A stretch of 64,000 nucleotides of DNA from Alteromonas naphthalenivorans (GTDB lineage Bacteria > Pseudomonadota > Gammaproteobacteria > Enterobacterales > Alteromonadaceae). The position numbers and the translations under genes were made by a program. The notes under the pieces are model-generated. The model did no database searches and was not told the DNA's origin. It worked only from the letters and a program-made list of their open reading frames with translations. The DNA is taken from positions 3,844,001 through 3,908,000 of the forward strand of contig NC_015554.1 of the NCBI RefSeq assembly GCF_000213655.1. The letters run 5' to 3'. Positions 30,734 to 40,837 of the stretch are shown in pieces (position 1 is the first letter of the stretch; each line of letters begins with the position of its first letter).

Positions 30734-31213
30734 TTAACTAATGGAAAACTGACGACGGGTTTTACGAAGTAGCCAAAATACCCAAGGCCATAACAGCATA
30801 GAGGTAAGCACGGGCCACAAGTAATCCAATTGGAAATAGATATCAGTAAGTAAGTGCTGTACCCAGAATGTTAGCAAGTGGTACAGCGAAGAAAGCAATC
30901 CTATAACAATAGCTTGTTGCCATACCGAGTAATTTCGAAGCCGCTGATAGTTCGCGGCTAAAATATAGATTGAAATGCTTAAGCTTAAACTGTGGATGCC
31001 CAAGGTAGTGCCGACTAGTATGTCAACCGCCACACCGGTTAAGAAGGCCACGCCCACATTCACTCTGTGGGGAAGCGCCATGCTCCAGTACGCAAGCACA
31101 ATCAAAACCCAATCAGGACGGTATAAATCAACCTGAATAGGCAATGGCACAATTTGAAGAACTAGCGCAATCAAAAGCGTAGTGACGATAACCGAATGAC
31201 GCTTACGAATCAT
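30734..31213 (-). CDS. mreD: MreD, rod-shape membrane protein
   Basis: 159 residues and mostly hydrophobic, with five or so transmembrane helices. PDWVLIVLAYWSMALPHRVNVG and GTTLGIHSLSLS are typical MreD segments. It is part of the elongasome that guides lateral cell-wall growth together with MreB and MreC. The start overlaps the end of mreC by 11 bases. Confidence 0.95.
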   Translation of the reverse strand: MIRKRHSVIVTTLLIALVLQIVPLPIQVDLYRPDWVLIVLAYWSMALPHRVNVGVAFLTGVAVDILVGTTLGIHSLSLSISIYILAANYQRLRNYSVWQQAIVIGLLSSLYHLLTFWVQHLLTDIYFQLDYLWPVLTSMLLWPWVFWLLRKTRRQFSIS

Positions 31214-32120
31214 CTTCAGCCTCCTCCTTGCTTACCGTGTTGCTTTCATCTTCTTTATCCGCTTCACTTTCACTATCCACATTACTGTCGATAGGTTTGC
31301 CTTCATCAGACCACAAGAGTAACAAATACTTTAACCTGTCTAATTTAGCCATAGGCGTTACGGTTACAATAGAAAATGGACGACTTTCATCCCGTCGTAC
31401 TTCTTTCACTGTACCTACGGGATAGCCTTCGGGGAAAATTTTTCCTAAGCCGGAGGAAATCAATACATCTCCCGCTTTAATATCAACGCTGTGGGGAACA
31501 TGCTCTAAATACAGCTCGTTTAGCGCGCCGCTGCCAGTAGCAATAAAGCGGATATCATTACGCTGAGAGCGGACAGGAATAGCATGAGTCACATCAGCCA
31601 GTAAAAGTACGCGGCTATTGGTAGTGCCCACTTCCATAACCTGCCCCACTATGCCTTTTTCATCAATAATGGGCTGAGATAAATAAACTCCATCAATGGC
31701 GCCTTTGTTGATGACCACCTGCTGGCTATAAGGATTTTTATCAACCGCCATCAGCTCGGCCACCATTTTACGTAAGTCGTTACGTACAGGTGCATCCAGC
31801 AAATGTCTTAATTGTTTATTTTCTTGAGACAAGGCATCAAACCGCTGGAGCTTCTCACTCATGAGCAACAGTTGATTCGTGAGCTTGTCGTTTTCTTCGA
31901 GAAGATCTTCATGTGAGGTCAAGCGCTGGGCGCTTTCGCTTAGCATTAGCCGAGGTAAATTGGCTAAATATTGAAGGGGGCTCATGAATGAATTTAAATA
32001 GACCCGAGTCGATTTAAACCCTTCTACTTTGTGATCCACAAAAATAAGTAACGCTGACAAAACAATTGCCAGCGCTAATCTATTATTCAGTGAGGGACCG
32101 CGAGTAAAAATAGTATCCAT
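31203..32120 (-). CDS. mreC: MreC, rod-shape periplasmic protein
   Basis: 305 residues. One N-terminal transmembrane helix (about 13-29), a coiled coil (about 65-105, LLEENDKLTNQLLLMSEKL), then the beta-rich core with NKGAIDGVYLSQPIIDEKGIVGQV and SSGLGKIFPEGYPVG. The last 30 residues are very acidic (Glu/Asp/Ser), a variable tail. MreC binds MreB, MreD and PBP2 in the elongasome. The gap to mreB is 37 bp. Confidence 0.96.
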   Translation of the reverse strand: MDTIFTRGPSLNNRLALAIVLSALLIFVDHKVEGFKSTRVYLNSFMSPLQYLANLPRLMLSESAQRLTSHEDLLEENDKLTNQLLLMSEKLQRFDALSQENKQLRHLLDAPVRNDLRKMVAELMAVDKNPYSQQVVINKGAIDGVYLSQPIIDEKGIVGQVMEVGTTNSRVLLLADVTHAIPVRSQRNDIRFIATGSGALNELYLEHVPHSVDIKAGDVLISSGLGKIFPEGYPVGTVKEVRRDESRPFSIVTVTPMAKLDRLKYLLLLWSDEGKPIDSNVDSESEADKEDESNTVSKEEAEDDS

Positions 32121-32157
32121 AATACAAAGAAGGCAACCTTAAGGCTGCCTTTCCTGT

Positions 32158-33225
<1,068 letters not shown>

Positions 33226-33471
33226 TTATCGCGTGTTAGCAAGGGTGAGATGACAGCGCTTTAACGTGAAGTCGATGTTTATCCGCACACTTTAACAATG
33301 GGGGCATATTTGGGCAAGCAGAGAACCATTTTTTAAACAATTAGGTGGCGATTAAGTGGAAACCCACTGCGCCTTCTACTCACTTCCAACCAACTTCTTG
33401 TTAAGTGGCTATTTTTAAACCAGTAAGAGTAGACAAGCATTTGAACCGGAAGTTTCACATTAATATAATAT

Positions 33472-34023
33472 TTATTGTTCAATCATCATTGAATCGGTCT
33501 GTGTATGCGCTGAAATTAACTCACTAGCGGTGCATTGGGCGGTAGAGGCAAAACGATAGAAATAATAGTTTACGCCTGCAATAATCGTAGTGCTTGTTTG
33601 ACAACTGGCTTGGTAAGCACACCCTTCAAAGCCTCTTACTTGGCCAAACGAAGCGGGGCTATTAATGGTGCCATTACAAGATAATGGGGTGGCACCTGCA
33701 GGGTTTGCAGTGGCCTTTATATGCTCCATGCCCGCTTGTGTTGCCAGCTGAGCGCGAAAACCTAGATTATCCGCAGCGACTTTGTTGCCCGTAGAAGAGA
33801 GTGACGAGGCTAGGGTTAACCCTAACAGAGCCAGCACTATCATAATAAACAGTGCAGTGACTAACATGCTGCCTCGCTGATGTTTTAGCGAGGCAGTAAA
33901 GAACGAACCGCCTAACGTTGCCGTACTAGGATGTGTTTTCTCTACTCTATTTCTATCAGTTCTTGAAAGCGCTTTATGTGCTTTATGTACTAGATATTGT
34001 TGGGATAAAGGTTCACGGCTCAT
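33472..34023 (-). CDS. mshP: MshP, MSHA pilus biogenesis protein
   Basis: 183 residues from the ATG at 34023; a TTG two codons earlier is possible. A long polar N-terminus precedes QRGSMLVTALFIMIVLALLGLTLASSL, the PilX-like hydrophobic segment of MshP, followed by a small domain with Cys residues (SCNGT, EGCAYQASCQ, AQCTAS). The 50-odd residues before the hydrophobic segment are longer than usual, so a later start cannot be excluded. It is the last gene of the MSHA run. In Vibrio an mshQ gene follows; here only 270 bp separate it from mreB. Confidence 0.85.
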   Translation of the reverse strand: MSREPLSQQYLVHKAHKALSRTDRNRVEKTHPSTATLGGSFFTASLKHQRGSMLVTALFIMIVLALLGLTLASSLSSTGNKVAADNLGFRAQLATQAGMEHIKATANPAGATPLSCNGTINSPASFGQVRGFEGCAYQASCQTSTTIIAGVNYYFYRFASTAQCTASELISAHTQTDSMMIEQ

Positions 34024-34876
34024 TTTCAATTGCCACCTCAGTCGTCAGACTTAATACTTCATCGCCTTTTTGGGCTCGTAGGCGCAACATCACCATATTA
34101 TTAACCCCACCGTTCACACTACGAACCTGAAAAGGATCATCGTTTGAGGTACCGCTAGCAGGTGAGGCAGATAAAACATTAATGAAGTCCACCCCAAGCC
34201 TCGGGCTACTTGCCAAAGCCAAAGGCTGCGATGTGGTAAACCCAGACTCAATCCGGTGAAGTACCGAACCTCTTAAGCAAAAGCTCACCGCTTTTGAGGC
34301 AATATAAGCACGGTTAGCTAGTGAGGCTTCTGCAAAGGCATCACTTACCGTAATCTCGAGGGTATCGTCAGTGCTGTCTCTCGTTGCACAATCGCCATCG
34401 CCGTCATCGGTACAACTTACTATAGGTTGGCGGTAATCATTAGCGGCGTTATAGACATCTAATACACTAGGTGGTGCAACAATCACAGATGCACTCGCGG
34501 TAAAGGGCTGAGTATTATCAAGGGCATCCGCAGGAAATAAGATATCGATAGTATTTTCAGTGGCTGGCTGAACGGAAATCTCACTGTAACCTGTTACCAC
34601 ATCAGCGGGAACGAATTGTAGGCAGTGTTGAGACGATGATCCCCTGACTCTCACACTGGCAGGCACGGCGTTTTGTAGTTCACGAGCCATACGATTTATG
34701 GCAAAAGACGTTTGGGCAACGAGCTGCTCTCTTTCACTAACACCAACAAATACAGACATGCTACTGGTAACCACTTTTGCGATCCCTGTGGCTATCACCC
34801 CCATAACCACCAGCACGATGACAAGCTCTACTAACGTAAAGCCTCGAGCTTTGTTCATTGGTGTGCTATTTGCCAT
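34013..34876 (-). CDS. mshO: MshO, MSHA minor pilin-like protein
   Basis: 287 residues. The prepilin motif KARGFTLVELVIVLVVMGVI has a short leader and a PilD cleavage site at G/F, and the rest is a PilW/MshO-like globular domain. ATG at 34876 shares one base with the stop of mshD; a GTG four codons upstream is less likely. It is probably part of the minor pilin tip complex. The end overlaps mshP. Confidence 0.9.
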   Translation of the reverse strand: MANSTPMNKARGFTLVELVIVLVVMGVIATGIAKVVTSSMSVFVGVSEREQLVAQTSFAINRMARELQNAVPASVRVRGSSSQHCLQFVPADVVTGYSEISVQPATENTIDILFPADALDNTQPFTASASVIVAPPSVLDVYNAANDYRQPIVSCTDDGDGDCATRDSTDDTLEITVSDAFAEASLANRAYIASKAVSFCLRGSVLHRIESGFTTSQPLALASSPRLGVDFINVLSASPASGTSNDDPFQVRSVNGGVNNMVMLRLRAQKGDEVLSLTTEVAIENEP

Positions 34877-35418
34877 CAGTAATTCCACCGATAACCGCTA
34901 AAGACTATGGTTTCATCGTTAGGGGTAAGTACAGACACGCGAACCAATTTGGTGTTGCCCGTATAGCTACCCACGCCGGCATCATCAATACCGTCAAGGT
35001 TATCATCATAAAACACTACTACGTTGAGCTGGTAACCTTGATATAAACTTTGCCCACTTTGCGTGATGGTTTGACCCGCACTGTTTCTAATAACGCTGTA
35101 GCCGTGGTAATCATCCACATCATCAAAGGTAGAACGATTTTCTCCACTATCAGGCCCCAAGTTTGCGCTAGTCGTACAGTTAATAGTGTCGCTACATCGT
35201 TCACCGGCGTTATGCCCACTGCTATTTTCGTCAAATGCCTTACTCAGTATTTCTCGTTGTAATCCTTGGGCTAAAATATTAGCGCGGGCTTGCGTTACAG
35301 GCGCCACGCTTTGTTGCGCTTGCGCGCCAAGTAAATCGGTAACAATAAGCATGACAATACTGGTCACCACTAATCCAATCACGATCTCAAGTAGTGTAAA
35401 ACCTCGCTCAGCACGCAT
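34876..35418 (-). CDS. mshD: MshD, MSHA minor pilin
   Basis: 180 residues from ATG 35418, with GAGGGG upstream; a GTG ten codons earlier is unneeded. The leader MRAERG is followed by FTLLEIVIGLVVTSIVMLIV, a class IV prepilin signal. The globular part includes RCSDTINC (a likely disulfide) and DDNLDGIDDAGVG, an Asp-rich loop that may bind calcium. The start overlaps the mshC end by 11 bases. Confidence 0.9.
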   Translation of the reverse strand: MRAERGFTLLEIVIGLVVTSIVMLIVTDLLGAQAQQSVAPVTQARANILAQGLQREILSKAFDENSSGHNAGERCSDTINCTTSANLGPDSGENRSTFDDVDDYHGYSVIRNSAGQTITQSGQSLYQGYQLNVVVFYDDNLDGIDDAGVGSYTGNTKLVRVSVLTPNDETIVFSGYRWNY

Positions 35419-35965
35419 AAATAAGCCCCTCAGCTTCAATACAGACACCTACTGTTGCTGTTCCCGCAAAGGTCACTCTGCAAATATCTGATGCACAACT
35501 GCCGGTGGCGGTTATTGGCCGACCAAGGTAATCGAAGTCAATATAGGAAGGCGAAGCAACACCTTCTGAAAAGGTGATAGATACCCCTTTAGCACCAATT
35601 TCATCACCCCGCGCCGCTAAAAATGTGGGCGCATTGGCGGCAATACTTGCGCCACAGCTGGCTGATTGATTTGCACTCCCGTAGTTAACAACAGTAGGGC
35701 CGTAAGCACCGTCACCAGACGAACTCACAATAGTGCGATAACAATAGCCTGCGCGGTTATCTTGCATGGCTTTGCCTTGAATATTTCGTAAGGTAGAGAG
35801 AAGACGTATTTGAAGGGAGTATTCAGTGTAGCCGGTATCATCTTGTATTCGCGCAGAAGCGACCACGCCTATAATACCAATAACGACGATGACAATAATA
35901 AGCTCAAGGAGCGTAAAGCCAGCGCCTCGGGCCTGACGCTGGCCAGGAACGAAATGCCTGGCCAT
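35408..35965 (-). CDS. mshC: MshC, MSHA minor pilin
   Basis: 185 residues. The leader of 16 residues ends in RGAG before FTLLELIIVIVVIGIIGVV; the globular domain has Cys pairs (YCYRT, SASCGAS, GSCASDIC, VGVC). MshC in Vibrio is a minor pilin. It follows mshA by 14 bp, so it probably shares the mshA transcript. Confidence 0.9.
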   Translation of the reverse strand: MARHFVPGQRQARGAGFTLLELIIVIVVIGIIGVVASARIQDDTGYTEYSLQIRLLSTLRNIQGKAMQDNRAGYCYRTIVSSSGDGAYGPTVVNYGSANQSASCGASIAANAPTFLAARGDEIGAKGVSITFSEGVASPSYIDFDYLGRPITATGSCASDICRVTFAGTATVGVCIEAEGLIYAC

Positions 35966-35979
35966 GTGCTAGGTAATAT

Positions 35980-36483
35980 TTAACAAGCAGTCGAAGTCAA
36001 TGTGATAGTAGGAGAACCACCCGCTGCCGCATTTCTGTACTCAACATAGCAGTTAGCACCTTCAAAACCGTCGGGGTAAATGCGAGCCCAAGTACCGTTA
36101 GCACTCACATACCAATCTGTAGTACCTTGGTCTGCGGTAGTGTTTACTGCACGAATATCTAGGTTCATGTATGAATCTAGCTGCACAGTGGTGGTATTGT
36201 TATTGTCATCGAAGTATGTGCTGTACGGGTAACCATAACGAACATTGATATCAGTGCCATTTACGTTGATGGTCGTATTTGACGATGCAGTCGCGCCAGC
36301 AATAATTGCTTTTGCATGAATAGCTTCCGAAGCACTAATCAGTGCGCCTTCCACTCCTTCTAATGTGGCAATGCGAGCATCAGTTTGGAAACCTACAAAC
36401 CGAGGCGCAGCGGTAACCGCTAAAATACCAAGAATTACGATAACTATGACTAGCTCAATAAGGGTAAAACCGCGTTGCTGCAT
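35980..36483 (-). CDS. mshA: MshA, major MSHA type IV pilin
   Basis: 167 residues. The very short leader MQQRG precedes FTLIELVIVIVILGILAVTAAPRF, the classic type IVa prepilin N-terminus with Glu5 of the mature protein. Two Cys near the C-terminus (GANCYVEY and the final STAC) probably close the D-loop. MSHA pili mediate surface attachment and retraction-driven landing in Vibrio. A 109-bp gap between mshB and mshA may hold a dedicated promoter for the abundant pilin. Confidence 0.95.
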   Translation of the reverse strand: MQQRGFTLIELVIVIVILGILAVTAAPRFVGFQTDARIATLEGVEGALISASEAIHAKAIIAGATASSNTTINVNGTDINVRYGYPYSTYFDDNNNTTTVQLDSYMNLDIRAVNTTADQGTTDWYVSANGTWARIYPDGFEGANCYVEYRNAAAGGSPTITLTSTAC

Positions 36484-36592
36484 AAAAAATGTCCTTTTGT
36501 TTCAATTACGTTTATTATTGCAAAAATGGCGTAATTGAATATAAAACTTTAGTTTAAAAATCACCAGTTTACGTATAAAACTCAATACATAG

Positions 36593-37216
36593 TTATGAGT
36601 TCGAATCATTACTAAAAACGATAACTTGGCCTATCCGTGGGTCGTATAGAAACCCATCGCCTTGCGCATCATTGGTAGGGCTACTGTTCAGATTTTTTAT
36701 AGATTGGCTAAGGTAATAATAGCAAAGGTCATTACCACTTGCGCCGCCACCACTACTATTTGTAGCAAAGTATCGGTAACCGTCAAATGGTGATTCTGAA
36801 AAACTCGATGTAATGGAGGGGGCACTTTGCATTATCAGGCTAAAGATACTTTCGCAGTCTAATGCGGTAATCGCTGTGTCTTGACTGTTACCGTCACCGT
36901 TTAGCAGGCCTGTGGGATAGCCGGTATCCTGATCAACCGCGACATTAATGCCATCAAGTGTCACAAAGGTCTGATTGGTAGACGCATTCTCTTCTGGCCG
37001 ACCTTCTATTTCCCATTGTGCGCGCACAAGCCCAACCCCTGTGGCGAAACCACCGGCAACACCCTCAACCGTGGCATCTTCAGCTTGTTCAGTAATATCA
37101 AGAAAGCGTGGAATGGCCACTGCCGCTAGTAGCCCAAGTAATACGACTACAATCACAAGCTCTATTAGCGTAAAACCCAGTTGTTTTCCCGCTATTTGAT
37201 GTCGTTGCTTTTTCAT
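36593..37216 (-). CDS. mshB: MshB, MSHA minor pilin
   Basis: 207 residues from ATG 37216, which has GGGGTGG six bases upstream; the open frame starts three codons earlier at GTG. The leader ends in KQLG before FTLIELVIVVVLLGLLAAVAIPRFLD. Then a pilin-like domain with a Cys pair (LDCES and NDLCYYY) follows. It sits upstream of mshA as in Vibrio and Shewanella. Confidence 0.92.
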   Translation of the reverse strand: MKKQRHQIAGKQLGFTLIELVIVVVLLGLLAAVAIPRFLDITEQAEDATVEGVAGGFATGVGLVRAQWEIEGRPEENASTNQTFVTLDGINVAVDQDTGYPTGLLNGDGNSQDTAITALDCESIFSLIMQSAPSITSSFSESPFDGYRYFATNSSGGGASGNDLCYYYLSQSIKNLNSSPTNDAQGDGFLYDPRIGQVIVFSNDSNS

Positions 37217-37260
37217 TTGGACCACCCCAGTTTTCTCATTATTAAAATTCAGTTTGTTTG

Positions 37261-37779
37261 TTATTGTTCGTTTTCTGGAACCACATCACCACGAAATACA
37301 AAGTAGTCAAAGTAATCCCCCGCGCTTAAGGAAAATCGGCAGCGTGCATTCACGGCCTCATCGTCGACTAACTCACCACGAAAATATTCACCACGCACAT
37401 TAAAACCATTAACCATCATAGGCACGGTTAGCAATGCGTTCCAAAGGGTTTTACACCCTTGCACAGAAGGAGACACTTCTGGCCATCCCTCATGACTCAT
37501 TAGCACGGGCGTACGTCCAACTTCATTACCCTGCCTATCATAGTGCGTAAGCAGAATACGAACCGGCCGCCCTTCTGACTGCCACTTCCAATGAGCCGTT
37601 ACTGCAGATTCTTCCAACTTGAGCGCTAGCTGCCTAAGCATCTGTGCTTCAAAATTAACTTCGCTGGTATTCAGTCGCACGATAAAAACAGCCATTAGTG
37701 AAGCAAACAACGTGATCACAATAATGTTGATAAATAAGGATCTGTTCTTACTTTTTGCCGCTTCGCTTTTCGTCACCAT
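37261..37779 (-). CDS. mshF: MshF, MSHA biogenesis protein
   Basis: 172 residues. A single N-terminal transmembrane segment (about 14-33, LFINIIVITLFASLMAVFIV) is followed by a periplasmic domain with HWKWQSEGRP, GWPEVSPSVQGCKTLW and DEAVNARCRF. The exact role of MshF is unknown. Identification rests on its position between mshG and mshB and on the W/C pattern. Confidence 0.85.
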   Translation of the reverse strand: MVTKSEAAKSKNRSLFINIIVITLFASLMAVFIVRLNTSEVNFEAQMLRQLALKLEESAVTAHWKWQSEGRPVRILLTHYDRQGNEVGRTPVLMSHEGWPEVSPSVQGCKTLWNALLTVPMMVNGFNVRGEYFRGELVDDEAVNARCRFSLSAGDYFDYFVFRGDVVPENEQ

Positions 37780-37862
37780 GTTACTACCCTTGCTGCTATT
37801 ACTTTTTCGCAGTCATTAATTGCTCTTAACATACTGTTATAACACATCTTTAAGCTAGGGAG

Positions 37863-39089
37863 TTATACGCCTTTTATTGCGTTCATCATGTCCCACATGG
37901 GGGTGAAAATACCCAGCGCGAGCACCAGTACCATGGCTGCCACCACGACAATTAAAAAAGGCTCTATCTTTGCTGTTAAATTTTTAAGATCGTAGTCAAC
38001 TTCACGCTCATAGAACTCCGACGCCTCAACCAGTAATTCATCTACGCGACCGGTTTCCTCACCTACACGAATCATCTGCATCACCAAAGGTGTAAATAGT
38101 CCGCTTGCTGCGCTGACTCGTGCTAGCCCCTCACCTTTTTCAATTCGCTCGCGCATCGCAATAATCTTTTGCCCCATGTACACATTTCCCACCGCTTCTG
38201 AGGTTAAGTTTAGTGCACTGGTTAAGGGAACGCCCGCGCGCAACATCATTGAAAAACTTCGACAATAGCGGCTTAGTAAAGAACGATTAAAAATACTGCC
38301 CACTATAGGTAATGAAAGCTTACGTCTATCCCAATTTAAACGCCCGACTTTCGTATTTAATGAACGCCTAATCATGTAGGCAATGAATATCCCGCCAGCA
38401 ATTAGCAGGTACCAATAGTTCAGCAAGAAATCTGATGTGCCTATGAGCGCTCGGGTCATTAAAGGCAATTCGGCATTGAACTTAGAAAACATGTCGGCGA
38501 ATTTGGGGATAACAAAGATATTGAGCACTACAAACGCGCCCGCTAAGGCGATAAGCACAAAAATGGGGTAGCGCGTGGCGGCTTTAATTTGTTTGCGAGT
38601 TTCTTGTTCGCGCTCTAAATACACCGCCAGTTGAGCGAAGGCATCTTCTAATTGACCGGTGTTTTCGCCCACATGAATAATACTTACAAATAATTGATTA
38701 AAAATTTTAGGGTGCTGGTTTAATCCGGAAGACAAGGTGCGGCCTCGTTCTAAACTTACGATAGCGTCTTCAAGGGCAAGTTTAAGGCGAATAGAATTAC
38801 AGGATTCAGCTAAGCCAGACACCGCTTTTAGTAAGGGAATACCCGCTTTGGTTAGCGAGAACATTTGGCGACAAAAAATAACTAAATCGTCCAAAGTGAC
38901 TTCGGGGACAAACCAGCCTTGCCAACCAGACACGACACTTTCTTTTTTATCACTCATGGGGACAATAGCAATTGGCGTTACACTGCGAGCGCGCAACATT
39001 GCCGCTGCACTTCCTGCATCGTTCGCGTCTAACTCGCCTTCTGTCAGGGCGCCATTTCTTTCGCGCCCTTTGTAGCTAAACCGTGCCAT
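37863..39089 (-). CDS. mshG: MshG, inner-membrane platform protein
   Basis: 408 residues of the GspF/PilC family, with two T2SSF domains (about 70-195 and 275-395) and three transmembrane helices near 170-190, 220-240 and 375-395. FCRQMFSLTKAGIPLLKAV and RYCRSFSMMLRAGVPLTSAL are the two family repeats. It forms the platform on which the MshE ATPase acts. The gap to mshE is 11 bp. Confidence 0.95.
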   Translation of the reverse strand: MARFSYKGRERNGALTEGELDANDAGSAAAMLRARSVTPIAIVPMSDKKESVVSGWQGWFVPEVTLDDLVIFCRQMFSLTKAGIPLLKAVSGLAESCNSIRLKLALEDAIVSLERGRTLSSGLNQHPKIFNQLFVSIIHVGENTGQLEDAFAQLAVYLEREQETRKQIKAATRYPIFVLIALAGAFVVLNIFVIPKFADMFSKFNAELPLMTRALIGTSDFLLNYWYLLIAGGIFIAYMIRRSLNTKVGRLNWDRRKLSLPIVGSIFNRSLLSRYCRSFSMMLRAGVPLTSALNLTSEAVGNVYMGQKIIAMRERIEKGEGLARVSAASGLFTPLVMQMIRVGEETGRVDELLVEASEFYEREVDYDLKNLTAKIEPFLIVVVAAMVLVLALGIFTPMWDMMNAIKGV

Positions 39090-39100
39090 CTATCATTGCC

Positions 39101-40837
39101 TTATTGCACTGTTGTGTCGTCAGTGATTTCAGAGGAGGGAGCATCTTGGGCTACCATCTCAACCAGTTTTAACACCTCTTCTACACTGGTTACGCCCATT
39201 TTTGCATAAGTCAGAGCAGATTGAGGCAAAGAGCGATAGCCTGTGCTTTTAGTCGCGGCATCACTAAAGCCTTGGATATCACTGGATTTTAAATAATTCA
39301 TCATGTTTTCAGTCATTTCGAGTAACTCAAAAACCCCAATTCGCCCTCTGTATCCTGTTTGATTACATTTCTGACAGCCACGCCCTTGTTTAAAGGCAAC
39401 GTCTGCGGCATTTTCATCAATACCGTTCAACCACACCTTTTCATCATCCGTTGGCGTATAAGAGGTGGTGCAATTATCACAAATTCGGCGTACCAAGCGC
39501 TGAGCAATAATGCCTCGAAGAGAACTTGCCACCAAGTAACCTGGCGCGCCCATATCGAGTAAGCGCACTACACTAGATATAGCGTCATTGGTATGCAGTG
39601 TCGATAGTACTAAGTGACCGGTTAATGCGCCACGAAGCCCAATTTCTACCGTTTCTTGATCACGCATTTCCCCCACCATAATAATGTCGGGGTCTTGTCG
39701 TAGTGTGGTTCTAAGTACATTTGAAAAAGTCAGGTTTATTTTAGGATTCACTTGAACCTGATTAATGCGCGGTAAGCGGTATTCCACCGGATCTTCTACG
39801 GTAATAATTTTCGACTTTGCCGTATTTAATTCGCTTAATGCACCATACAAAGTGGTCGTTTTACCCGAACCTGTAGGCCCGGTAACCAAAATCATCCCAT
39901 GAGGGCGTCGTAACAAATTTCTAAAGCGGGTTAACTGTGCTGAAGGCATGCCGGTTTGTTCAAGGGTCAGTATTCCTGCGGACTGATCAAGCAAACGCAT
40001 GACCACAGACTCACCACCTTGCACTGGCATGGTGGACAAACGCACGTCTATTTTGTGCCCTTTAACTTTAATTTGAGTACGGCCATCTTGCGGTAGCCGC
40101 TTTTCGGAAATATCTAACCCCGCCATTAGCTTTAAACGCAACACTAACGCGGCCGCTATACTTTTCTCGGGTATCACAGTTTCTTGTAAAACCCCATCTA
40201 CCCGCTGTCGTATTCTCAACTGATTTTCATCAGGTTCTATATGAATATCAGACGCTTTTGCTATCACGGCATCTTCAAAAATAGATTGTAGCAAACGGGC
40301 GACTGTTGTGTCTTGATCGCCCGCACCACCAAGTTCTATATTAAAGTTATCTTCAGTATCGTATTCTTCTGCTAGTTCTTGGGCAAAACTCGCAATTTCT
40401 TGGGTTTTTCGATAAAAAGTATCGTAAGCGGTGAACAGCTGTTGCTCGCTAACTACGGCAAGTTCAATTTGTCTGTTTAACGTTTCTGAAAGATGATCTA
40501 CCGCGGTTAAATCGGCGGGATCTGACATGGCAACTAGCAGGCTGTCACCCTTATCATCAATAACGAGTGCGCGATATCGCCTAGCTTGAATTTCAGGTAA
40601 AAGCAGCACAGCTTGTTGATTTACGCGGTATTGATCGATATCGATAAGCGGAACATTTAAATGCCGAGATAACAATTCAAGCATTTGGTGTTCAGTCACC
40701 AACCCCATCGAAATTAGCGTAGCACCTAACTTGCGGCCCGTACTCTTTTGCTCAGACAATGCCGTCATTAGCTCATCAGCACTAATCAAATTATGCTGAA
40801 CAAGAAGGTCGCCAAGGCGAACTCTAGGTTTATTCAT
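39101..40837 (-). CDS. mshE: MshE, pilus assembly ATPase
   Basis: 578 residues of the GspE/PilB family. The N-terminal MshEN domains (about 1-150) carry the R-L-G-D-L-L and L-x-P-E segments that in Vibrio MshE bind c-di-GMP. The core has Walker A GPTGSGKTTTLYG, the Asp box, Walker B MVGEMRDQETVEIGLRGALTGHLVLSTLHT and a tetracysteine zinc site (CDNC and CQKCN). It drives pilus extension, with control by c-di-GMP likely. Start ATG overlaps the mshN stop by 4 bases. Confidence 0.96.
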   Translation of the reverse strand: MNKPRVRLGDLLVQHNLISADELMTALSEQKSTGRKLGATLISMGLVTEHQMLELLSRHLNVPLIDIDQYRVNQQAVLLLPEIQARRYRALVIDDKGDSLLVAMSDPADLTAVDHLSETLNRQIELAVVSEQQLFTAYDTFYRKTQEIASFAQELAEEYDTEDNFNIELGGAGDQDTTVARLLQSIFEDAVIAKASDIHIEPDENQLRIRQRVDGVLQETVIPEKSIAAALVLRLKLMAGLDISEKRLPQDGRTQIKVKGHKIDVRLSTMPVQGGESVVMRLLDQSAGILTLEQTGMPSAQLTRFRNLLRRPHGMILVTGPTGSGKTTTLYGALSELNTAKSKIITVEDPVEYRLPRINQVQVNPKINLTFSNVLRTTLRQDPDIIMVGEMRDQETVEIGLRGALTGHLVLSTLHTNDAISSVVRLLDMGAPGYLVASSLRGIIAQRLVRRICDNCTTSYTPTDDEKVWLNGIDENAADVAFKQGRGCQKCNQTGYRGRIGVFELLEMTENMMNYLKSSDIQGFSDAATKSTGYRSLPQSALTYAKMGVTSVEEVLKLVEMVAQDAPSSEITDDTTVQ